From: Pseudomonas sp. Irchel s3b2
Lineage (GTDB): Bacteria > Pseudomonadota > Gammaproteobacteria > Pseudomonadales > Pseudomonadaceae
DNA length: 64,000 nt
NCBI RefSeq assembly: GCF_900187445.1
Contig: NZ_FYEB01000010.1
Coordinates: 62,001-126,000 of the forward strand
Direction: 5' to 3'
Shown here piece after piece: positions 58,626 through 64,000 of this stretch. The notes beneath the pieces were generated by a model. The model made no database searches. It had not been told where the DNA came from and saw only the letters and a list, made by a program, of their open reading frames with translations. The position numbers were made by a program, and so were the translations under genes. The first letter of the stretch is position 1. Every line of letters starts with the position of its first letter.

Positions 58626-58994
58626 ATGAGTGACGAGCAACTGCCGCTACCCACACCGAGCCGAGAGGTGCGTCAGTGGGCAATGTTTTGTCACCTGTCC
58701 GCCTTGCTGGGGATCTGGCTGCCGTTTGGTACGCTGATCGGGCCGTTGATTCTCTGGCAGATGAAGCGCGAATCAGATCCGTTCATCGACGCGCAAGGCA
58801 AGGAGGCGCTGAACTTTCAGATCACCGTCGCCATTGCTTCGGCTATCTGCTTTCTGCTGATGGTGGTGATCATCGGGTTCTTCCTGTTTGGTCTGGTCGC
58901 GATCGGTGCGCTGGTATTGACCATCATTGCCGGCGTGAAAGCCAATGAAGGATTCCCTTACCGGTATCCGTTCACTTGGCGGTTGATCAAATAA
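58626..58994 (+). CDS. DUF4870 domain membrane protein
   Basis: A 122-residue protein with about three transmembrane helices (CHLSALLGIWLPFGTLIGPL; ITVAIASAICFLLMVVIIGF; LVAIGALVLTIIAGVKA), the DUF4870 (Tic20-like) pattern. AAGGAGG lies before ATG 58626. It starts 29 bp after rph and is probably co-transcribed. Function unknown. Confidence 0.88.
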   Translation: MSDEQLPLPTPSREVRQWAMFCHLSALLGIWLPFGTLIGPLILWQMKRESDPFIDAQGKEALNFQITVAIASAICFLLMVVIIGFFLFGLVAIGALVLTIIAGVKANEGFPYRYPFTWRLIK

Positions 58995-59005
58995 TGATTC
59001 GCCAC

Positions 59006-59041
59006 GCAAATGCCCTGACTTGTCGAGGCATTTGCTTTTTT
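59006..59041 (+). terminator. Rho-independent terminator after the DUF4870 gene
   Basis: GCAAATGCC 59006-59014 pairs with GGCATTTGC 59027-59035, followed by TTTTTT. The rest of the 346-bp gap 58995-59340 is AT-leaning; it should contain the gltS promoter, but I can name no site. Confidence 0.75.
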
Positions 59042-59340
59042 GAAACTGCTTCCCAAGCGTTGCCATAGCAATATCCCGCTGCCGCAGTATTACTGCGCAC
59101 TATCGCTCTTACACTTCTAGTCACAACTGCTTCGCTTCAGCGCCGCCTATGTACTTGGCAATGAGACTTCGCGGTTGATAAAGTTGCCCCACGCAATATT
59201 CCGTCAGAAATATTTCGATATATTCAGACCATTGAAGGTCCTTGAATTCAAAGCAAATCAGTGTTGAGAAGATCAACCTGTTCAAGAGGCGTGTCCAGGT
59301 AAAAAGTTCGCCCCTGAATATATATCAAAGAATAATCCCA

Positions 59341-60546
59341 ATGGTTCAACTCGATTTTTATGGAACACTTGTGGCCGCCTCTTTAGTACTGTTACTGGGG
59401 CGCGGACTCGTCACACGAATCGGTTTTTTACGCGGTTACAATATCCCTGAGCCTGTAGCAGGCGGCCTGCTGGTTGCTCTGCTTCTCCTGGCTTTGCGGG
59501 GATTTGATATTGACGTCCGATTTGACACCTCACTGCAAACTCCCTTGATGTTGGCTTTTTTTGCCACCATTGGCTTGAGTGCAGACTTTTCCAGTCTGAA
59601 AAAAGGCGGGCGCGTAGTGGGGATCTTCCTACTGGCGGTGATCGGGCTTCTGGTGGTCCAGAATGCCATGGGCATCGGTCTCGCAAAGGCCTTGGGGCTC
59701 GATCCGTTGATGGGCTTGTTGACGGGCTCGATTACGTTGTCTGGCGGTCACGGTACAGGCGCTGCGTGGGGAGCGACGTTCAGCGAGAAATTTGGTCTGG
59801 CTTCCGCCTCTGAACTCGCGATGGCCTCTGCTACATTTGGCTTGGTGCTGGGTGGTTTGATTGGTGGTCCGGTCGCCCGCCTGCTCATCAAACGTGTCCA
59901 GACACCCGGTTGCGAGAAAGATAAGCCGCGTCTGCCGAAGGGCTTTGAGCAGCCAAACAAAGAGCGCTCGATCACGCCATTTTCGTTTATCGAGACGCTC
60001 GCCCTGATCGCGGTCAGTCTGATGGCAGGCTCCCTCTTGAATGGCCTGCTCCACGGAACTGCATTTGAGTTGCCGACGTTCGTATGTGTCTTGTTCGTGG
60101 GTGTGGTTTTACGCAACGGCCTTTCCGCTCTCGGCTTGTATCAGGTGTTTGAGCGTGAAGTTTCGGTGTTGGGGAATGTCAGCTTATCGCTGTTTCTGGC
60201 GATCGCTTTGATGTCGCTCAAACTATGGGATCTGGCGGCATTGGCTTTGCCGATCTTTATCATCCTGGCTGCGCAAGCGTTGGTCATGGCACTGTTTGCA
60301 ATTTTCGTGACATTCAGAATGATGGGCAGCAACTATGATGCGGCAGTTCTGGCGGCAGGGCACTGCGGTTTTGGGCTAGGAGCCACGCCAACTGCCATCG
60401 CTAACATGCAAGCGGTGACACAACGTTACGGACCTTCGCAAATAGCGTTTCTAGTGGTGCCAATGGTGGGTGCTTTCTTCATCGACATCATTAATGTCAT
60501 CGTGATCAAGTTGTACCTGGCGCTGCCGTTTTTCGCCGCTACTTGA
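59341..60546 (+). CDS. gltS: Sodium/glutamate symporter GltS
   Basis: A 401-residue membrane protein of the ESS family. Ten or more helices are visible. Family segments are GYNIPEPVAGGLLVALLLL, LTGSITLSGGHGTGAAWGAT and the inverted second half AAGHCGFGLGATPTAIANMQ. It imports glutamate with Na+. ATG 59341 is preferred over 59242 because the added 33 residues are polar and not family-like. Confidence 0.93.
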   Translation: MVQLDFYGTLVAASLVLLLGRGLVTRIGFLRGYNIPEPVAGGLLVALLLLALRGFDIDVRFDTSLQTPLMLAFFATIGLSADFSSLKKGGRVVGIFLLAVIGLLVVQNAMGIGLAKALGLDPLMGLLTGSITLSGGHGTGAAWGATFSEKFGLASASELAMASATFGLVLGGLIGGPVARLLIKRVQTPGCEKDKPRLPKGFEQPNKERSITPFSFIETLALIAVSLMAGSLLNGLLHGTAFELPTFVCVLFVGVVLRNGLSALGLYQVFEREVSVLGNVSLSLFLAIALMSLKLWDLAALALPIFIILAAQALVMALFAIFVTFRMMGSNYDAAVLAAGHCGFGLGATPTAIANMQAVTQRYGPSQIAFLVVPMVGAFFIDIINVIVIKLYLALPFFAAT

Positions 60547-60560
60547 AGGTATAAAGCATA

Positions 60561-60598
60561 AGAAAAATGCCCGTGTCGCAAGATACGGGCATTTTCGT
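60561..60598. terminator. Bidirectional terminator between gltS and crc
   Basis: AAAATGCCCGT pairs with ACGGGCATTTT around GTCGCAAGAT, with A-rich and T-rich flanks. Confidence 0.75.
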
Positions 60599-60631
60599 CA
60601 ACCGGTCAGCAGGTTCTCGTGTCAGCGAAAC

Positions 60632-61411
60632 CTAAATCGTCAGCGTCCAGTCGTAGTCCACGATCAGCGGTGCGTGCTGCGAGAACCGCGGCTGACGTGG
60701 CAGACGCGCGCTGCGCACGAAGCGCCGCAGGCCCGGGGTCAGTATCTGGTAGTCGAAACGCCAACCCAGGTTGAGCATTTCGGCCTGTTCATTGTCCGGC
60801 CACCAGCTGTACTGGTCGCCTTCACGGCTGACTTCGCGCAGGGCGTCGACATACCCCATGTTGCCGACAATCTCGTCCATCCAGGCACGCTCAGGTGCCA
60901 GGAAGCCCGGGGATTGCTGGCTGTCGCGCCAGTTCTTGATATCCAGCTTCTGTTGCGCCACGTACAGCGAGCCACAATAAATGTACTCGCGACGTTTGCG
61001 TCGCTGTTTATCAAGATAACGGGCGAAGTCGTCCATTAGCTTGAACTTCTGGTTCAAGTCTTCATCGCCATTCTGCCCCGAAGGGAGCAGCAAGGTCGCG
61101 ATGCTGACCTTGTCGAAATCGGCTTGCAGGTAACGCCCGTAGCGGTCGGCCGTCTCGAAGCCGAGACCGCTGATGACTGCCTTCGGTTGCAACCGCGAGT
61201 ACAAAGCCACGCCACCTTGGGCGGGAACTTCGGCTTCGCAGGCATAAAGGAAGTAGCCATCCAGTTGGAAGGCTGGATCGTCCAGTTCAAAGGCGGAGGC
61301 GCGGGTGTCCTGCAGGCAGATGACGTCGGCGTTCTGTGCTTGCAGCCAACTGAGCAAACCACGCTCGACTGCAGCCTGAATACCATTGACGTTCACACTG
61401 ATGATCCGCAT
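60632..61411 (-). CDS. crc: Catabolite repression control protein Crc
   Basis: A 259-residue exonuclease-III-like protein (MRIISVNVNGIQAAVERGLL; VICLQDTRASAFELDDPAFQ). Crc lacks nuclease activity; with Hfq it binds A-rich mRNA sites and blocks translation of genes for less preferred carbon sources. The usual exonuclease catalytic motifs are altered, as in known Crc. It is divergent from pyrE, a conserved Pseudomonas arrangement. Confidence 0.95.
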   Translation of the reverse strand: MRIISVNVNGIQAAVERGLLSWLQAQNADVICLQDTRASAFELDDPAFQLDGYFLYACEAEVPAQGGVALYSRLQPKAVISGLGFETADRYGRYLQADFDKVSIATLLLPSGQNGDEDLNQKFKLMDDFARYLDKQRRKRREYIYCGSLYVAQQKLDIKNWRDSQQSPGFLAPERAWMDEIVGNMGYVDALREVSREGDQYSWWPDNEQAEMLNLGWRFDYQILTPGLRRFVRSARLPRQPRFSQHAPLIVDYDWTLTI

Positions 61412-61493
61412 AAGTGGCCCCAAAAATCGCGTGCGGGTATGATACACGGCGTCTACCTAATTAGCTAAATCCGTGGTATTTGGGGTTTTTTTC

Positions 61494-62138
61494 ATGCAAG
61501 CGTATCAGCGCGACTTCATTCGTTTTGCCATTGATCGTGGCGTTTTGCGCTTCGGTGAGTTCACCCTGAAGTCCGGACGCACCAGTCCTTACTTCTTCAA
61601 TGCCGGCCTGTTCAACTCGGGTTCTGCCCTGGCGCAGCTGGGGCGTTTCTACGCAGCAGCCATCGTCGAGAGCGGTATTTCGTTCGATGTGCTGTTCGGC
61701 CCGGCCTACAAAGGCATCCCGTTGGCGGCGACCACCGCCGTGGCGCTGGCCGAACATCATGGCCGTGATCTGCCATGGTGCTTCAACCGCAAGGAAGCCA
61801 AGGCCCACGGTGAAGGCGGCAGCCTGGTCGGCGCGCCATTGACCGGCGACGTGCTAATCATCGACGACGTGATCACCGCGGGCACCGCCATCCGTGAAGT
61901 GATGCAGATCATCGCTTCCCAGGACGGCGCCAAAGCCGCTGGCGTGTTGATCGCCCTGAACCGTCAGGAGCGTGGCAACGGCGAATTGTCGGCCATCCAG
62001 GAAGTGGAGCGTGACTTCGGCATCCCGGTGATCAGCATTGTTTCGCTGAATCAGGTACTGGAATTCCTGGCCGATGATCCGCAGCTCAAGCAGCACCTGC
62101 CTGCCGTCGAAGCCTACCGCACCCAATTCGGCGTGTAA
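61494..62138 (+). CDS. pyrE: Orotate phosphoribosyltransferase
   Basis: A 214-residue pyrimidine biosynthesis enzyme joining orotate and PRPP to OMP. The PRPP-binding motif is DVLIIDDVITAGTA, and the substrate region is LFGPAYKGIPLAATTAVAL. ATG 61494 is the conserved start (MQAYQRDFIRFAIDRGVLRF). Confidence 0.96.
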   Translation: MQAYQRDFIRFAIDRGVLRFGEFTLKSGRTSPYFFNAGLFNSGSALAQLGRFYAAAIVESGISFDVLFGPAYKGIPLAATTAVALAEHHGRDLPWCFNRKEAKAHGEGGSLVGAPLTGDVLIIDDVITAGTAIREVMQIIASQDGAKAAGVLIALNRQERGNGELSAIQEVERDFGIPVISIVSLNQVLEFLADDPQLKQHLPAVEAYRTQFGV

Positions 62139-62166
62139 CCGCATTCCCTGTGGGCGCGGGCTTGGG

Positions 62167-62262
62167 TGGCGAGGGAGCTTGCTCCCGCTGGGCTGCGTAG
62201 CAGACCCAAGGATTTTGTGAGTGCTGCGCACTCAAGCGGGAGCAAGCTCCCTCGCCACAAAA
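62167..62262. repeat. REP-like inverted repeat after pyrE
   Basis: GGCGAGGGAGCTTGCTCCCG and its complement CGGGAGCAAGCTCCCTCGCC are separated by about 50 bp. Confidence 0.85.
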
Positions 62263-62288
62263 AGTGGATTGTCATAGGGATTGCAGGC

Positions 62289-62332
62289 AAAAAAAGACCC
62301 CGCTCAGCTAGGCTGTGCGGGGTCTTTTTTTT
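62289..62332. terminator. Bidirectional rho-independent terminator
   Basis: AAAAAAGACCCCGC pairs with GCGGGGTCTTTTTT around the TCAGCTAGGCTGT region. It ends pyrE on one strand and the small membrane protein gene on the other. Confidence 0.8.
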
Positions 62333-62462
62333 GTCGGCGCAGTCTTCGCCATTTTCCTATCAACTTTAGCGCCATCCCCAGGTTGAACAGGGCAAACGCC
62401 AGCAGCGCCAGGACAACTAACACGTAAAGCGTGTCGATCGTGACGAGATCTGCATGGCTCAG
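62304..62462 (-). CDS. Possible small single-pass membrane protein
   Basis: The open frame encodes one strong transmembrane helix (LYVLVVLALLAFALFNLGMA) and a basic C-terminus (KWRRLRRQKK). It has no ATG start: CTG at 62462 or TTG at 62549 are possible. GGAGGA lies just upstream of the CTG, downstream of the zinc-ribbon gene stop at 62473. The hydrophobic pattern looks real, but start and expression are uncertain. Confidence 0.4.
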   Translation of the reverse strand: MSHADLVTIDTLYVLVVLALLAFALFNLGMALKLIGKWRRLRRQKKDPAQPS

Positions 62463-62472
62463 TCCTCCAGGA

Positions 62473-62730
62473 TTATTTTTTGCTGCTGCTGAATGTCTCG
62501 GCCTTTTTGATCCCGACGGGTTTATTGGCTTTCTCTGGGTACGGGTCAATACGGGCGTCGCCCTGACCAGTCAGAATTTTCCAGCCGTGTCGTGTATGTG
62601 GTGTTTTCCGGAGTTGCGGGCACGGTGGCATCGAAGTCTTGGCCTGGTTCGAATACTCATGACCGCAATCGACGCAGGCATAGGTGCCAGGTGAAACATC
62701 GCTGCCATATGGGACGTAGTCTTTTTGCAT
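62473..62730 (-). CDS. Zinc-ribbon-like small protein with an incomplete metal site
   Basis: An 85-residue protein. The first knuckle, CVDCGHEY (Cys19, Cys22), is intact. Where a second CPxC knuckle is expected the sequence reads PPCPQL, so one ligand cysteine seems lost. The tail HGWKILTGQGDARIDPYPEK is the family's conserved C-terminus. The gene precedes the small membrane protein frame by about 11 bp. Role unknown. Confidence 0.7.
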   Translation of the reverse strand: MQKDYVPYGSDVSPGTYACVDCGHEYSNQAKTSMPPCPQLRKTPHTRHGWKILTGQGDARIDPYPEKANKPVGIKKAETFSSSKK

Positions 62731-62829
62731 CGGTAGATCTCCTGTGGATTCAGGGAAGATCCTATGCAGATTGATTCTTTTGCGATGTCAGACGTTTCGC
62801 CCAATAAGGTCAGGAATTTCTTGCGCGCA

Positions 62830-62915
62830 TAAAAAAGATCGCAGACTTCGTCAGCTCCTACAGATTTTTCGTACATCCGAAATCCAAGGAGCTGCTGAAG
62901 GCTGCGATCTTTTTA
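62830..62915. repeat. REP-like palindrome with T-tracts between argB and the zinc-ribbon gene
   Basis: AAAAAAGATCGCAGACTTCG... and ...GAAGGCTGCGATCTTTTT pair across about 40 bp, the same family as 3963-4057. The right arm sits just after the argB stop and probably terminates it. Confidence 0.75.
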
Positions 62916-62925
62916 AGGTTTTGAA

Positions 62926-63831
62926 TCAGTGACGCTTGCGATTGCTGATCAGCGTACCCACACCGGTGTCGGTGAAGATTTCCAGCAGAATCGCATTGGG
63001 CACCCGACCATCGATGATCAACGAACTGCCCACGCCGCCTTGTACTGCTTCCAGTGCGCAACGGATCTTCGGCAGCATGCCGCCGTAGATAGTGCCGTCG
63101 GCGATCAGGTCGTCGACCTGTTGAGTCGTCAGACCGGTCAGAACCGTGCCCGACTTGTCCATCAGGCCGGCGATGTTGGTCAGCAGCATCAGCTTTTCAG
63201 CTTTCAGTGCTTCGGCGACTTTGCCAGCCACTAAGTCAGCGTTGATGTTGTACGACTCGCCGTTAGCACCGACACCGATAGGCGCGATCACCGGAATGAA
63301 ATCGCCTTTGACCAGCAGGTTCAACAAGTCGGTGTTGATCCCGACCACTTCGCCGACGTGGCCGATGTCGATGATTTCCGGAGTGGTCATCTCGGGGGTT
63401 TGGCGGGTGACGGTGAGCTTCTTCGCACGAATCAGCTCCGCGTCCTTGCCGGTCAGGCCGATGGCGCTGCCGCCGTGACGGTTGATCAGGTTGACGATGT
63501 CCTTGTTGACCTGACCGCCGAGGACCATTTCCACCACGTCCATGGTCGCGGCGTCGGTGACGCGCATGCCGTCGACGAAGTGGCTCTCGATCGACAGGCG
63601 CTTGAGCAGGTCGCCGATTTGCGGGCCGCCGCCGTGAACCACCACCGGGTTGATGCCGACGGCTTTCATCAGCACGATGTCGCGGGCGAAGCCGGTTTTC
63701 AGCTCCTCGCTTTCCATCGCGTTGCCGCCGTATTTGATCACCAGCGTCTTGCCGACATAGCGGCGAATGTAAGGCAGCGCTTCGGACAGGACCTTGGCGG
63801 TGTTGGCGGCGGCTTCGCGTTCGAGGGTCAT
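62926..63831 (-). CDS. argB: Acetylglutamate kinase
   Basis: A 301-residue enzyme of arginine biosynthesis, phosphorylating N-acetylglutamate. Motifs are KTLVIKYGGNAM, INPVVVHGGGPQIGDLLKRL, and the late NINADLVAGKVAEALKAEKL. The N-terminal helix (LEREAAANTAKVLSEALPYI) is typical of arginine-feedback-inhibited hexameric forms. It follows algC as in other pseudomonads. Confidence 0.96.
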   Translation of the reverse strand: MTLEREAAANTAKVLSEALPYIRRYVGKTLVIKYGGNAMESEELKTGFARDIVLMKAVGINPVVVHGGGPQIGDLLKRLSIESHFVDGMRVTDAATMDVVEMVLGGQVNKDIVNLINRHGGSAIGLTGKDAELIRAKKLTVTRQTPEMTTPEIIDIGHVGEVVGINTDLLNLLVKGDFIPVIAPIGVGANGESYNINADLVAGKVAEALKAEKLMLLTNIAGLMDKSGTVLTGLTTQQVDDLIADGTIYGGMLPKIRCALEAVQGGVGSSLIIDGRVPNAILLEIFTDTGVGTLISNRKRH

Positions 63832-63853
63832 TCAGGGCTCCGGGTGTTTCAAA

Positions 63854-64000
63854 TCAAAACGGTAATTGGAGATCAGGTGCAACGCGTTTCAGCTGGACGT
63901 GGAATACATCCTTGATGCGCTGCAGTTCAGCCTCGTCATCGGCCTCGAAGCGCAGCACCAGCACCGGTGTGGTGTTGGAAGCGCGAACCAGGCCCCAGCC
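63854..64000 (-). CDS. algC: Phosphomannomutase/phosphoglucomutase AlgC, C-terminal part
   Basis: The last 48 codons of algC are present; the rest lies beyond the window. The visible GWGLVRASNTTPVLVLRFEA is the conserved phosphate-binding end of alpha-phosphohexomutases, followed by a helix and the tail ending LQLPF. AlgC supplies sugar phosphates for alginate, LPS and other polysaccharides. Confidence 0.92.
   Translation of the reverse strand, partial: GWGLVRASNTTPVLVLRFEADDEAELQRIKDVFHVQLKRVAPDLQLPF

Noticed and set aside
1244..62915. Regularly recurring palindromes that could suggest a CRISPR array
   Set aside because: The units are dispersed, palindromic and of several families, with no constant spacing or unique spacers in tandem; they are REP elements.

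Overview
The window looks like a chromosomal segment of a Pseudomonas of the fluorescens group. It is GC-rich and crowded with REP-type palindromes (core GTAGGAGCGAGGCTTGCC and relatives). The gene sets algC-argB, pyrE/crc, rph/yicC-gmk-rpoZ-spoT-ridA, gabDT, cysAWT-sbp-oscA-desA, triABC and pgaABCD are in the arrangement I know from Pseudomonas chromosomes. No replication origin, phage or CRISPR array is visible.

Layout. 1-17.9 kb is dominated by sulfur and amino-acid scavenging: the 3' part of a flavin monooxygenase (NtaA/DszA type), metQ-metN-metI, a polar amino-acid (possibly cystine) ABC operon, a second metQ-like gene and a short sigma-54 activator. Interspersed are a DUF6124-like gene behind a structured leader, a methyltransferase, the triABC efflux operon and a solitary AAA ATPase. 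17.9-22.5 kb holds an RBBP9-like hydrolase, a fatty acid desaturase divergent from an AraC regulator, a truncated response regulator and a Crp/Fnr regulator. 22.6-25 kb carries an Mpo1-like gene whose last ~190 bp are duplicated 1,830 bp downstream. The two copies bracket a markedly AT-rich island encoding a HlyC-like acyltransferase, a double-glycine-type bacteriocin-like peptide (apparently frameshifted) and a small membrane protein that looks like an immunity protein. 25-38 kb is cysA-cysW-cysT-sbp-oscA, a GGDEF/EAL protein, desA, a diguanylate cyclase, an HDOD response regulator and gabT/gabD. 38.5-44.8 kb has tRNA-Arg(CCG), hicB with a hicA remnant, an operon of vWA lipoprotein, ECF sigma factor, probable anti-sigma factor and an acidic protein, and a PEBP gene divergent from a Rieske/FAD oxidoreductase. 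45-51.4 kb is pgaABCD (PNAG biofilm polysaccharide). 51.6-52.3 kb is an internally deleted IS4-family element sitting inside a REP palindrome. 52.3-64 kb is the conserved core block ridA-spoT-rpoZ-gmk-yicC / rph / gltS / crc-pyrE / argB / algC.

Themes. Several transport and oxidation systems fit a sulfur-starvation response, and AT-rich inverted repeats lie upstream of at least three of these units. Two c-di-GMP proteins and pgaABCD point to biofilm control. The most unusual locus is the peptide/acyltransferase island at 23.1-24.8 kb: the acyltransferase has Tyr where HlyC has its catalytic His, and the peptide gene carries what looks like a one-base insertion.
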